Part shown: positions 1 through 8,062 of the stretch, in pieces
How positions within the stretch are numbered: position 1 is the first letter of the stretch
Layout: each line of letters begins with the position of its first letter
NCBI GenBank assembly: GCA_938039145.1
Contig: CALHVG010000061.1
Coordinates: forward strand, 1 to 29,111
Direction: 5' to 3'
Source of the DNA: an uncultured Treponema sp.
GTDB lineage: Bacteria > Spirochaetota > Spirochaetia > Treponematales > Treponemataceae
DNA: 29,111 nt
Translations under genes and position numbers: made by a program
Notes under the pieces: model-generated
What the model was told of the DNA's origin: nothing
Databases searched by the model: none
The model's input: the letters and a program-made list of their open reading frames with translations, nothing else

Positions 1-3
1 CGA

Positions 4-58
4 GATTCTCTAAGCTCCCGCATTTTAAATTTACTAAAATGCAGGAGTAAAAAGAATC
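4..58. repeat. Nested inverted repeat just after the ABC-F stop codon
   Basis: An inner 13-bp stem (15-27 with 35-47, one G-U pair, 7-nt loop) lies inside an outer 6-bp stem (4-9 with 53-58). The outer arm begins at the base after the ABC-F stop codon. It is placed like a terminator for the minus-strand helicase/ABC-F transcript, but no T-run follows the hairpin on that strand. A 3'-end stabilising hairpin or Rho-assisted end is equally possible. Confidence 0.5.
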
Positions 59-1711
59 TTAAATCTTGAACTTGATTTTCTTTCCGGTTCCTTCGTACAT
101 TTTTTTCCGTATTTCAGTTATTGACGGATCTGAAATGTAGCTGTCGAAGTTTGTCATGCGGTCGATAATTCCGTTCGGGGTAATTTCAACAATCCTGTTC
201 GCAATTGACTCGATGAACTCGTGGTCATGGCTTGTAAAAAGCACAACGCCCGGGAAATTGATAAGAGCTTCGTTCAAGGATTGTATCGCCTCAAGGTCAA
301 GATGATTTGTGGGGTCGTCCAGAACAAGAACGTTCGCTCCCGTAAGCATAAGTTTTGAAAGCATACAGCGGACTTTTTCTCCTCCGGAAAGAACCTTCAC
401 CTTTTTCAACGATTCGTCGCCGCTGAAAAGCATTCGTCCCAAAAATCCGCGGACATATGCGTCGTCCTGTTCCTTGGAATACTGCTTAAGCCATTCGGTT
501 ATGTTCATGTCGTTTTCAAAAAAGGAAGAATTATCCCGCGGAATGTAGGAATGGCTTGTCGTCTGCCCCCAATACACGTCGCCGCTTTCAGGATTTTTTA
601 TGCCGTTTATTATGTCAAAAAAAGCGGAGACCGAATTATGCTCAATTCCGACAAACGCAATTTTTTCCGTTCTGTTAATTTTAAGGCTGAAATCATTTAA
701 AAGCCGAGTTCCGTCATCGTCGCTTATGCTCAAATTTTTAACTTCAAGGACATTGTTTCCGATTTCCCGTTCAGGTTTGAAGTTCACATACGGGAATTTC
801 CTTGTGGAAACGGGAAGTTCCTCCACGGACTGAGCAATTTTGTCGTAAATCTTTTTGCGGCTTGTGGCTTGCTTTGATTTTGCCGCATTGGAACTGAACC
901 TTAGGATGAATTCCTTAAGGTCTTTCATTTTGTCTTCAGCCTTTTTCTGCTGTTCTTTTGCCTGCCTTTGCATAACCTGGGTCATCTGATACCAGAAATC
1001 GTAATTGCCCGCAAATTGGGTGATTTTTCCGTAGTCGATGTCGCAAATGAACGTGCAAACCGTGTTCAAAAAGTGGCGGTCATGGCTTACAACGATAACG
1101 GTATTTTCAAACTCCAATAAAAAATTTTCAAGCCATGTAATAGATTCAATGTCAAGACCGTTTGTAGGTTCGTCCAAAAGCAGAATATCCGGATTTCCGA
1201 AAATCGCCTGCGCCAAAAGAACGCGGACTTTCTGACTTTCGTCAAGTTCCTTCATCATTTTGTCATGAAATTCTTCCTCAAGTCCGAGACCGGAAAGCAT
1301 TTTTTCAATCTGGTTTTCAGCCTCGTAGCCCCCAATCTCGCCAAAATCCGCCTGCATTTCGCTTGCCTTTATTCCGTCCTCGTCGGAAAAATCTTCCTTT
1401 GCATAGATTTCGTTTATTGCGTTCGTAAGCTCATAAAGCCTTGGATAGCCCATCATCACCGTATCTTTTACAGAATAGTCGTCATAGGCAAAGTGATCCT
1501 GCTTCAAAACTGCCATCCGCTCGCCGGCGCCTATTGTTATTGTGCCCGAATCATGCTCAATGTCGCCTGAAAGAACTTTTAAGAACGTAGATTTTCCGGC
1601 TCCGTTCGCTCCGGTAATTCCGTAGCAGTTTCCGTTAGTGAACTTTAAGTTCACTTCTTTAAAAAGAGGCTTTTCGCTGAAACGAACGCTCAAATCGTTT
1701 ACTGTAATCAT
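59..1711 (-). CDS. ABC-F family ATPase, YbiT-like, with degenerate second nucleotide site
   Basis: A 550-residue soluble protein with two ABC domains joined by a charged linker (about 240-310) and no membrane segment, as in the ABC-F family; the overall pattern resembles E. coli YbiT. Domain 1 has a full Walker A (GANGAGKST, 34-42), Walker B with catalytic Glu (ILLLDE, 176-181) and switch His, but a signature of LDESQ (156-160). Domain 2 has a normal LSGGE (441-445) but its Walker A reads GIEHNSVS (355-362, no Lys), its Walker B reads VLVLDD (catalytic Glu to Asp), and the Q-loop Gln appears lost. Known ABC-F proteins act on the ribosome; a role in translation or stress is inferred. It lies 41 nt downstream of the helicase gene and has a GGAAAG ribosome site about 5 nt before its ATG, so the two are probably co-transcribed. 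Confidence 0.9.
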   Translation of the reverse strand: MITVNDLSVRFSEKPLFKEVNLKFTNGNCYGITGANGAGKSTFLKVLSGDIEHDSGTITIGAGERMAVLKQDHFAYDDYSVKDTVMMGYPRLYELTNAINEIYAKEDFSDEDGIKASEMQADFGEIGGYEAENQIEKMLSGLGLEEEFHDKMMKELDESQKVRVLLAQAIFGNPDILLLDEPTNGLDIESITWLENFLLEFENTVIVVSHDRHFLNTVCTFICDIDYGKITQFAGNYDFWYQMTQVMQRQAKEQQKKAEDKMKDLKEFILRFSSNAAKSKQATSRKKIYDKIAQSVEELPVSTRKFPYVNFKPEREIGNNVLEVKNLSISDDDGTRLLNDFSLKINRTEKIAFVGIEHNSVSAFFDIINGIKNPESGDVYWGQTTSHSYIPRDNSSFFENDMNITEWLKQYSKEQDDAYVRGFLGRMLFSGDESLKKVKVLSGGEKVRCMLSKLMLTGANVLVLDDPTNHLDLEAIQSLNEALINFPGVVLFTSHDHEFIESIANRIVEITPNGIIDRMTNFDSYISDPSITEIRKKMYEGTGKKIKFKI

Positions 1712-1742
1712 TTATCTTTCCTAAGTTTAAATATTTTGTCAG

Positions 1743-1773
1743 AAGGCGTTTTCTAGCGTCCGAAAAACGCCTT
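1743..1773 (-). repeat. Inverted repeat spanning the helicase stop codon
   Basis: Perfect 10-bp arms at 1743-1752 and 1764-1773 flank an 11-nt loop that contains the helicase stop codon. On the minus strand the hairpin is followed by CTGACAAAAT rather than a T-run, so a classical terminator is unlikely. It could slow decay or partly attenuate reading into the ABC-F gene. Confidence 0.4.
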
Positions 1774-3471
1774 GAGTTTTGCAAAAAATCCCTTCTTTTC
1801 TGGATTTTTCTTTCCTCCGCTCTTTTGCTCCCTGACTTTTCCGTTATTGCCGCCGTAACTCTTTTTGTTCCCGGACTTGGAATAAGGAGCTGCTTTATTT
1901 CCGCCGTTCCGCGTTTTTCCGTATGACGAAGGATTTTTTCCGTCAAATTTTTTATCTTTTTTTCCGCCGCCTTTCTTTTCTTTCTTTGCGGAAGCATAAA
2001 ATTCTGAAGACGGAGCGTATTTTTCCTTGTAATATTTCATGCGCTCTTCTGCGGACATTAACTCAAGTTTTTCAAAATCCATTTTGGAAGATGCGGCATA
2101 ACGCTTTTTTCCGTCCTTTTTGAACGAATCTTTTTTGTAACGGCGATTTTCAAAATCCGAGTTTTCTTTGCGGTTCCTTTTTGAAAAATCCTTCTTTCCA
2201 AAATCTTTTTTGCCGCCTTTTTCAATTCCTCGCCCTCTTTCCTCTTTTCCGGAAGAGCGTCCTTTTCGTCCGCCGCGCGGTTCTTCATCATCGTCGTGCC
2301 AGTTCTGCGTTCTTATGTAAACTCCGGCTGAAACGTCATCAATCATCTGCTCAGGATATGCCACTTTCGACGGAATCTGCATTTCAATAAAGCGTTCTAT
2401 CGCAGGAAGATTGTAAACGTCCTGCTCGGAACAGAATGTATACGCCTTTCCCGATTTTCCGGCGCGCGCCGTGCGTCCTATTCTGTGGACATAATTTTCA
2501 GCCTCATTCGGAAGGTCATAGTTTATAACCATCGCAAGGTCGTCCACGTCTATTCCGCGGGCTGCAACATCCGTAGCCACAAGAACGGCAACATTTCCCG
2601 CCTTAACGTTTTTAAGTATCTCAAGACGTTTTTTTTGCGGAAGGTCGCCTATCAAAAAGTCGCATTTCAAACCGTTCATCTCAATACGTTTAGCCACGAC
2701 CTCGCACATTCTTTTTGTGTTGCAGAAAATTATCACACTTGAAGGAGTTTCTTTTTTAAGAATTCCAAGAAGAAGCTTCATTTTTTCGTCGCTTGAAACG
2801 TGAAGAAGCTCCTGATCAATTTCGCTTACGGTAATATTTTCCGCCGCAATCTCAATTTCCTTGGGCTCTCTGGTGTATTCCCATGCAAGATTTTTTACAT
2901 ATGTGTTCAGCGTTGCGGAAAAAAGCATAGTCTGTCTTTCTTCGCTTTTCGGAATGAACTTCAGTATGGTTCTAAGGTCGGGAAAAAAGCCCATGTCGAA
3001 CATTCTGTCCGCCTCGTCGCAGATCAAAAAAGCAACATCCGAAAGGTCAATATTTCCGCCTTCCTTTAAGTCAATCAGGCGCCCCGGCGTAGAAACAATT
3101 ATGTCCACGCCCTTATTAATTGCCGCAATCTGCTTTTCGTAGCCTACTCCGCCGTAAAAACTGAACGCCCTAAGACCGGCAGGCCCGGAAAGCGTTTTTG
3201 CCTCTTCCTCAACCTGAACCGCAAGTTCACGGGTAGGAACCAAAATCAAAACCTTCTTTCCCTTTTTTTCGTCCTTTGAAAGAAGTTCTTGTATTATAGC
3301 AACAAGGTAAGCTGCAGTTTTTCCGGTTCCGGTCTGCGACTGAACATACAGATCCGAGCCGTCCTGCGAATTTTTCAAAACCTGCTCCTGAACTTCGGTG
3401 CAGTTTGTGTAGCCGGCATCCTCAAGCCCTTTAAGAAGCCGCTCATCCAAATTAAATTCAGTAAAATCCAT
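1753..3471 (-). CDS. DEAD-box ATP-dependent RNA helicase with basic C-terminal tail
   Basis: A 572-residue helicase of superfamily 2. Visible motifs in order: Q motif around residues 21-28, motif I TGTGKT (47-52), PTRELA (79-84), TPGRL (128-132), DEAD (152-155), SAT (185-187), ATDVAARGID in motif V (299-308) and HRIGRTARAG (329-338). After about residue 395 comes a roughly 175-residue low-complexity tail rich in Lys, Gly, Arg and Ser, of the type that binds RNA non-specifically in RhlE- and DeaD-like enzymes. The likely job is unwinding of rRNA or mRNA in ribosome assembly or decay; the exact subtype cannot be told. No Shine-Dalgarno precedes the ATG; a promoter-like pair places the transcript start close to the ATG. 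The ABC-F gene follows in the same direction. Confidence 0.93.
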   Translation of the reverse strand: MDFTEFNLDERLLKGLEDAGYTNCTEVQEQVLKNSQDGSDLYVQSQTGTGKTAAYLVAIIQELLSKDEKKGKKVLILVPTRELAVQVEEEAKTLSGPAGLRAFSFYGGVGYEKQIAAINKGVDIIVSTPGRLIDLKEGGNIDLSDVAFLICDEADRMFDMGFFPDLRTILKFIPKSEERQTMLFSATLNTYVKNLAWEYTREPKEIEIAAENITVSEIDQELLHVSSDEKMKLLLGILKKETPSSVIIFCNTKRMCEVVAKRIEMNGLKCDFLIGDLPQKKRLEILKNVKAGNVAVLVATDVAARGIDVDDLAMVINYDLPNEAENYVHRIGRTARAGKSGKAYTFCSEQDVYNLPAIERFIEMQIPSKVAYPEQMIDDVSAGVYIRTQNWHDDDEEPRGGRKGRSSGKEERGRGIEKGGKKDFGKKDFSKRNRKENSDFENRRYKKDSFKKDGKKRYAASSKMDFEKLELMSAEERMKYYKEKYAPSSEFYASAKKEKKGGGKKDKKFDGKNPSSYGKTRNGGNKAAPYSKSGNKKSYGGNNGKVREQKSGGKKNPEKKGFFAKLKAFFGR

Positions 3472-3478
3472 AAAGTAA

Positions 3479-3507
3479 AATATATAACTTTTTTACTATT
3501 AACACAA
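3479..3507 (-). promoter_or_regulatory. Predicted sigma70-type promoter of the helicase gene
   Basis: Minus strand: TTGTGT (3502-3507), 17-nt spacer, TATATT (3479-3484), then only 7 nt to the ATG. The start point would fall on or next to the A of the ATG, which fits the missing Shine-Dalgarno and suggests a leaderless mRNA. The -35 match is weak (3 of 6). Confidence 0.45.
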
Positions 3508-3750
3508 TCAAGATTAATTTTACACGTATTTTTCGCGCAAAAAGAAAATAAAAATATTTTGCCGCATTTTTTGGGGCGAAGTTCCTTCTCCCACTCGCTT
3601 TCAAAAGCCCGCCTAAGGCTCGGTGTCGCTTCGCTCCCCTGCTTCGCACTTTTGAAGGCTCGCCGCAGGCTTTTTCTTAGAACAAGTTTTTACTCTCAAG
3701 ATTCAGAATACAAAACGGCTTTCATGCAAAAAAATCGCAAAATAAAAAAA
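3508..3750. other. Intergenic region with GC-rich repeat-bearing element
   Basis: The stretch between the helicase promoter and the methyltransferase stop holds no plausible gene. It is AT-rich except for a core at about 3571-3675. The core contains two GCTTCGC heptamers (3628-3634, 3641-3647), an inverted pair TTCAAAAG/CTTTTGAA (3600-3607, 3649-3656), GGGGCGAAG (3573-3581) able to pair with CTTCGCTCCCC (3629-3639), and a diverged 15-nt direct repeat (3606-3620, 3656-3670). It resembles a dispersed intergenic palindromic repeat. No terminator with a T-run is seen for the methyltransferase gene. Confidence 0.55.
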
Positions 3751-4596
3751 TCAGGTCTTTTCCAAAACCGAAAACCAAATCGGCCCCGCACCGTTTTGCT
3801 TATCCGGAAGAATATGAAAACCGCATTCCGTACGCTCAGGTTCAAATTTTATATTTGTCTTCAAAAATTTTGTGCAATCGGAAAAAAGAGCCGTCTCATT
3901 TTCGTCAAAAACAATTTTCATGTCGGAAAATTTTTTCACCAGCCTTTTTACGATTCCGTCGTTTTCCGCCTCAGAAAGCGCACAAGTAGAATAGACAAGG
4001 CAGCCGCCCTTTGCAAGAAGTCTGTACGCCGAAGAAATTAAAGCCCACTGTTCCATCGCAAGACTTTTTATCCTGGATTCAGACCAAAGCGAAAGATATT
4101 TTTTGTCGTTCAAAACGTGCCTTTCACTTGAGCACGGCGCATCCAAAAGAATACTGTCGTAACATTCGTTTTGAAAACGGCAGAGTTTTGCACCGTCAAA
4201 AGAGCCGAATTTTATTCTAGCAAAAACATCTTCCGAAAAAGAATCTTTGCAAACCTGCAAAAGACGCTGCCGCCTTTGAAATGACCTTTCGTTGCTCAGT
4301 AAAACCGCATCATTTTCCATTCGGCTTCCAATCACAAGCGTCTTTCCGCCCGGAGCCGCGCACATATCCAAAATCCGTTTGGCGCCTTTCAACCTAAGAT
4401 GCAAAGCAGCATAAACGCTTGCAGGGTCGATAAAATATCCTTTACAACCTTCGTTTTTCCATTCGACATAGGATTTTTCGCCTTTTAGGGAAGATTTTAA
4501 AGATTCCCACCTTGAAGAAAAAATCCCGGAATAATAAGAATCAAATCCTTCCTCGCCGCAGAGTTTTTTAGGAGCTAAGCTTTTTTTCTTTCCCAT
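3751..4596 (-). CDS. RsmB/NSUN-type RNA (cytosine-5) methyltransferase
   Basis: A 281-residue SAM-dependent enzyme expected to methylate C5 of cytosine in rRNA or tRNA. The SAM-binding motif DMCAAPGGKT is at 77-86. The two conserved cysteines of m5C RNA methyltransferases are present: DAPCSS (Cys155) and YSTC (Cys205). It is short: there is no NusB-like N-terminal domain of full RsmB and no C-terminal PUA domain, so it is nearer the compact NSUN4-like form; the target cannot be assigned. It follows the GH3 lipoprotein gene by 11 nt, and an AGGA directly after that gene's stop serves as ribosome site. Confidence 0.88.
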   Translation of the reverse strand: MGKKKSLAPKKLCGEEGFDSYYSGIFSSRWESLKSSLKGEKSYVEWKNEGCKGYFIDPASVYAALHLRLKGAKRILDMCAAPGGKTLVIGSRMENDAVLLSNERSFQRRQRLLQVCKDSFSEDVFARIKFGSFDGAKLCRFQNECYDSILLDAPCSSERHVLNDKKYLSLWSESRIKSLAMEQWALISSAYRLLAKGGCLVYSTCALSEAENDGIVKRLVKKFSDMKIVFDENETALFSDCTKFLKTNIKFEPERTECGFHILPDKQNGAGPIWFSVLEKT

Positions 4597-4607
4597 AAAA
4601 AAATCCT

Positions 4608-5951
4608 TTAAAAATATTCAAGGTAAAGTTTGATATTTTCATCCCTTGCATCCCTAAAATGCACAATCCTGTCTTCCACAGTGCCGAAAGGATTATTCGG
4701 AAAAAGCACATAGCCGTTTTTTCCAGCCTCGGTTCTTCGGAACTCCATAAGTCCCATGGATATTTTCAAGCGGATAACCCGCCTTGCAGATTCTTCTATC
4801 CGTGAAAGAAAATCCTTTGACAATTCGGCTTTTTCTATCAACACATTCATCGGAACGGAAAATCTTTTTTCGGAAAGCATTATTACATCGATTCCCGCCT
4901 CTATCGCCATTACGGAAGCTTTTTCTAAAGGATAGCCGTTATCCGCCAATGCCGACATGAATATGTCATCGGAAAAAATCACGCCTTCAAAACCGAATTC
5001 GTTTCGTAACTTTTCGGAAACCCATTTTGAAGAAAGGCAGGCGGGTTTTTCAGGCTCAAGAAATTTTATGCGGGCGTGGCTCATAAGAATTCCGCAAGGA
5101 TTTCTTTTTATAATCTTTTTGAAAGGCTCAAGCTGAGCGTAAAGTTCATCGGGTGAAGTGTCGATTTCCGGAAGACCTGTGTGCGGGTCAGTGTTTGTAT
5201 TTCCCGGAAAATGCTTAAGCACGGATGCAATCCCGTTATTTTCGTAAGCGTTCACGCACACTCTTCCGTAATCAGTTACCTTATCCGTGCCGCCGAAACT
5301 CCGTTCGCCCAAAAAACCTTCGTTGTAAGGCGTAAGAACTTCAAGCACGGGCGCAATGTTCATGTCAAAGCCGAGGGCTTTCATCTGCCGAGCCTGAAAC
5401 GAATAAAGTGCATAGGCGGAATCATTTCCAAGATTTTGAGAAACCCGCCTGTTCGAAGGAAGGGGGGCATTCAGCACCCTAAGCCTGTTTACAAATCCGC
5501 CCTCCTGGTCTACCGCAAGAAAAGGCGGAATAATACCGTTTTCAAGGCAATATCGGCGAATATTGTCGGTAAAATACATAGTTCCTTCGATATCGTCCCT
5601 GATGTTGTACGAAAAAAATATGAATCCGCCCGGAACAAGTGCCTTTTTTTTTCCATTTCCGGAACCAGAAACGGACGGAAAACTTTCAACAGGAACAAAA
5701 ACAGTATCTCCCTCAAGATTTTCGATAAAAAGCTGGGAAACTTTCTCTTCGATTGAAAGAGCCGCCATAAAATTGCCCAAAGCCGTTTCTTTATTTTTTT
5801 TTATTTGGGAAACTTCACTCGCAAATGACGATACGGATTTTTTCCTCAGACTGTAAAGCCGTTTTTCCTCGGCGTTAAAACCGTTCCTGCAGCCTGAAAG
5901 GCATAAAAAAAGAAAGAAAATATTTCCGCACAAGTAAAAAAAACGTTTCAT
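4608..5951 (-). CDS. GH3 family beta-N-acetylhexosaminidase-like lipoprotein
   Basis: A 447-residue protein with a lipoprotein signal: hydrophobic stretch then LSGC with Cys21 as the lipidation site. The rest matches glycoside hydrolase family 3, NagZ-like: AVDQEGG (146-152), RSFGG (217-221), KHFPG (246-250) and SDD (327-329), whose Asp is the expected nucleophile. The usual general-acid loop GHG..xDSH is altered: KHFPG is followed by NTNTDPH, two residues shorter, with the Asp/His pair (255, 257) kept but the GHG lost. It may trim N-acetylglucosamine from muropeptides or glycans outside the cytoplasm, whereas classical Gram-negative NagZ is cytoplasmic. Its ATG overlaps the stop of the radical SAM gene by 4 nt (ATGA), so translation is probably coupled. 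Confidence 0.87.
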   Translation of the reverse strand: MKRFFYLCGNIFFLFLCLSGCRNGFNAEEKRLYSLRKKSVSSFASEVSQIKKNKETALGNFMAALSIEEKVSQLFIENLEGDTVFVPVESFPSVSGSGNGKKKALVPGGFIFFSYNIRDDIEGTMYFTDNIRRYCLENGIIPPFLAVDQEGGFVNRLRVLNAPLPSNRRVSQNLGNDSAYALYSFQARQMKALGFDMNIAPVLEVLTPYNEGFLGERSFGGTDKVTDYGRVCVNAYENNGIASVLKHFPGNTNTDPHTGLPEIDTSPDELYAQLEPFKKIIKRNPCGILMSHARIKFLEPEKPACLSSKWVSEKLRNEFGFEGVIFSDDIFMSALADNGYPLEKASVMAIEAGIDVIMLSEKRFSVPMNVLIEKAELSKDFLSRIEESARRVIRLKISMGLMEFRRTEAGKNGYVLFPNNPFGTVEDRIVHFRDARDENIKLYLEYF

Positions 5952-6895
5952 GAAAAAAAATTATATTGAAAATCCTTTCCCTGCACAATTTCATTCTTTC
6001 TTAAATACCGCGAAAGCGAATTAAGCACATTTTTTTTGTCAGCCGTCCACATTGGGGAAACAAGAAGTTTTTTAGCCCCGTCGCCTGTAAGCCTGTGGAT
6101 AACAACGTTTTCCGGGATTCTTACAAGCGCTTTTCCAAGAATTCTGAAATATTCGTCCATTTCCAACGTGGAAAATTCTCCGTTCCTGAATGCATTTAGA
6201 ATTTCCGTTCCTTTAAGCACGTGAAGAACAGAAATTTTTATACCGTCGGTTAAAGCATTTATGCAAAAATCCACGCTTTCAAGCATATCAGCCTCGGTTT
6301 CAAACGGAAGACCGAAAATAAGGTGGGTAACAATGTGAATGTCAGCCGAAGCCGCTTTTATTCGCCTTACGCAGTCAAGATATTCCTCGTTTGTGTAAAG
6401 CCTTTTTATATAATCTGCAGTTTTTTCGTTTGAAGTCTGAAGCCCCAGTTCCATCGTAACAAAAGTCTTTTTTGAAAGATTTAAAATCTTTTCAAGCATA
6501 GAAGGAAAAACACAATCCGGACGGGTTGCAATGTCCAGCCCTACAACATCGCAGGCGGAAGATGCCTCAATATATTTTTGAAAAAGGCTGTCCTCGTTTC
6601 CGTACGTGTTTGAATGATTCTGAAAATAGGCGATGTATTTTCCGTTTTTTATCTTTTTTGAAACAAGATTTTTCGCATTTTTTATCTGTTCTGAAACGGA
6701 CAAAAAGCGGTCTGCCGCAAATTCGCCTGAGCCGCTTTCCGAACAAAAAACGCATCCTCCAAAACCTTTAGTTCCGTCCCTGTTGGGGCAGGTACATCCT
6801 GCGTCAATGGCGATTTTATATACCTTTGAACCGAATTTTTCCCTGTAAAATTGCGATACGCTGTAAAAATGACCGTTTACAAATCCGTTTTTCAT
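5948..6895 (-). CDS. Radical SAM protein, TIGR01212 / YhcC-YtqA type
   Basis: A 315-residue protein with the cysteine pattern of this radical SAM family: Cys36, then after 11 residues Cys48-x2-Cys51, within the CPNRDG...GGC.FC region (Cys34 is also present). These cysteines would bind a 4Fe-4S cluster used to cleave SAM. Bacillus YtqA of this family has been linked to tRNA wobble-uridine modification; transfer of that role here is inference. It begins 17 nt beyond the T-run of the tRNA terminator, has no Shine-Dalgarno, and carries TAATAA 6 nt before the ATG, so a leaderless start is possible. It heads a three-gene cluster with the GH3 and methyltransferase genes. Confidence 0.88.
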   Translation of the reverse strand: MKNGFVNGHFYSVSQFYREKFGSKVYKIAIDAGCTCPNRDGTKGFGGCVFCSESGSGEFAADRFLSVSEQIKNAKNLVSKKIKNGKYIAYFQNHSNTYGNEDSLFQKYIEASSACDVVGLDIATRPDCVFPSMLEKILNLSKKTFVTMELGLQTSNEKTADYIKRLYTNEEYLDCVRRIKAASADIHIVTHLIFGLPFETEADMLESVDFCINALTDGIKISVLHVLKGTEILNAFRNGEFSTLEMDEYFRILGKALVRIPENVVIHRLTGDGAKKLLVSPMWTADKKNVLNSLSRYLRKNEIVQGKDFQYNFFS

Positions 6896-6910
6896 GCGAT
6901 TTTATTACAA

Positions 6911-6938
6911 ACAAAAAAGCCTGCAAAAACGCAGGCTT
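6911..6938 (-). terminator. Rho-independent terminator after tRNA-Arg
   Basis: Minus strand: perfect 8-bp stem (AAGCCTGC/GCAGGCTT, 6917-6924 with 6931-6938), 6-nt loop, followed by six T. It begins 1 nt past the tRNA discriminator base and separates the tRNA transcript from the radical SAM operon. Confidence 0.9.
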
Positions 6939-6939
6939 C

Positions 6940-7013
6940 TGATTCCGGGCAGAATCGAACTGTCGACCGCATGCTTAGAAGGCATGTGCTCTATCCGGCT
7001 GAGCTACGGAACC
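6940..7013 (-). tRNA. tRNA-Arg (anticodon UCU)
   Basis: A full 74-nt cloverleaf on the minus strand: 7-bp acceptor stem GGTTCCG/CGGAATC with one G-U, D arm GCTC...GAGC, anticodon stem CATGC/GCATG with loop CTTCTAA (anticodon TCT, reads AGA), 5-nt variable loop, and T loop TTCGATT. The T stem GACAG/CTGCC has an A-C mismatch at its second pair. CCA is not encoded. Confidence 0.95.
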
Positions 7014-7022
7014 GTAGGGAAC

Positions 7023-7051
7023 AATATACAGTAAATAAATTTTTAGTTCAA
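7023..7051 (-). promoter_or_regulatory. Promoter of tRNA-Arg
   Basis: Minus strand: TTGAAC (7046-7051), exact 17-nt spacer, TATATT (7023-7028), ending 9 nt before the mature tRNA 5' end. Spacing and sequence fit a sigma70-type promoter. The rest of the spacer up to 7206 is AT-rich with no convincing terminator for the lipoprotein gene. Confidence 0.75.
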
Positions 7052-7206
7052 TAGAAAAACGCCGATTCCAACTAAATAGCCAAAAGAATAATTCTTAAAA
7101 ACTTAAAAATCCGTTTTTCCTCTAAAATAAAAAGCACTTGCAGAATATGAAAAATATTTTTGTTAAAAAATTATATAAACGCAAAAGCGCTCAGATTTTT
7201 ATAAAA

Positions 7207-8025
7207 CTAGTTGTATTCGGAAGATGAATCCACAGCAACTGAGCCCAAATGAAGAACATTGCTGTAATAGCGGGTAAAACTTTCGTCCTCTCCAACACCG
7301 ACGGCAAAAAGGTCTACATAATAAACGCCTTCCTTATTTTCTGAAAAAGAGGAGGACTCCTTAAAATCGCCCATGTTATCGTCAGTAGACGGCGTTTTGT
7401 TATATTCAGCGTTTTCGTAGGATGATTTTGTCCGTCCGAAATCGAACGAATTTTTATTTCCCACTCTGCGCGGCGTTCCGCGAACCATGTAGCCTCCGGG
7501 ATTTGAGGCTGAATCATATAGATTTTCAGGATTGTCGTGAAATTTATTCACATCTGAATTCCCGACAATCAGCAAAGCCTTGTTCCTGTTGGATGTCTTG
7601 TCGTAATAATTTGCAAGACGGATATAAATTCGCCTGTTTGCTCCGGCATTTTCAATCAACGGAGAATCGTATTTATCCGAAAGCCCCAGCTGCTTGTATC
7701 CGTAGGAATCTATCATGCGGGCAGCTGCCGCGGATTCGTTTGTTGAGGAAGAAAGGCTTGTTATCGATGAATATTGGGTATTCATCTCACTGTAATTGTT
7801 ATAAATCTTGTAGTAAACCGCCGTTCCCTGAAACTGCGGCTTACCGGAATTCGCCGTTTCTTCGGTTGTAAACTCGATGTACCTTTCGTCCGCTTCCGTG
7901 CTGTGATTGGGCGTGTGATTCAAAATCCTGGGCCCTACAATATAAACATATTCTTCAAGCCCGCAGCCGGAAAAAAATAGAAGAGTTACAAACAAAAGAA
8001 CTGAAAAAGCCCTTGCGCTACGCAT
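7207..8025 (-). CDS. Putative lipoprotein of unknown function
   Basis: A 272-residue protein with a clear lipoprotein signal peptide (FFSGC, Cys21) and no domain that I recognise. The mature part is rich in Ser, Asn, Tyr and Asp, like a folded extracytoplasmic beta-rich protein. It is the last gene of the recA-led minus-strand series, 37 nt after the TPR membrane protein; GAAGG about 11 nt before the ATG is a rather distant ribosome site. Being next to a membrane TPR protein suggests an envelope role, but nothing more specific can be supported. Confidence 0.8.
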   Translation of the reverse strand: MRSARAFSVLLFVTLLFFSGCGLEEYVYIVGPRILNHTPNHSTEADERYIEFTTEETANSGKPQFQGTAVYYKIYNNYSEMNTQYSSITSLSSSTNESAAAARMIDSYGYKQLGLSDKYDSPLIENAGANRRIYIRLANYYDKTSNRNKALLIVGNSDVNKFHDNPENLYDSASNPGGYMVRGTPRRVGNKNSFDFGRTKSSYENAEYNKTPSTDDNMGDFKESSSFSENKEGVYYVDLFAVGVGEDESFTRYYSNVLHLGSVAVDSSSEYN

Positions 8026-8062
8026 ATGTTTTTAACCCTTCAAAAAATCGATTATGCACAAA

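Noticed and set aside
3289..4041. A 250-codon plus-strand open frame across the GC-rich spacer
   Set aside because: Most of it is antisense to the helicase and methyltransferase; the product is basic and without motifs.
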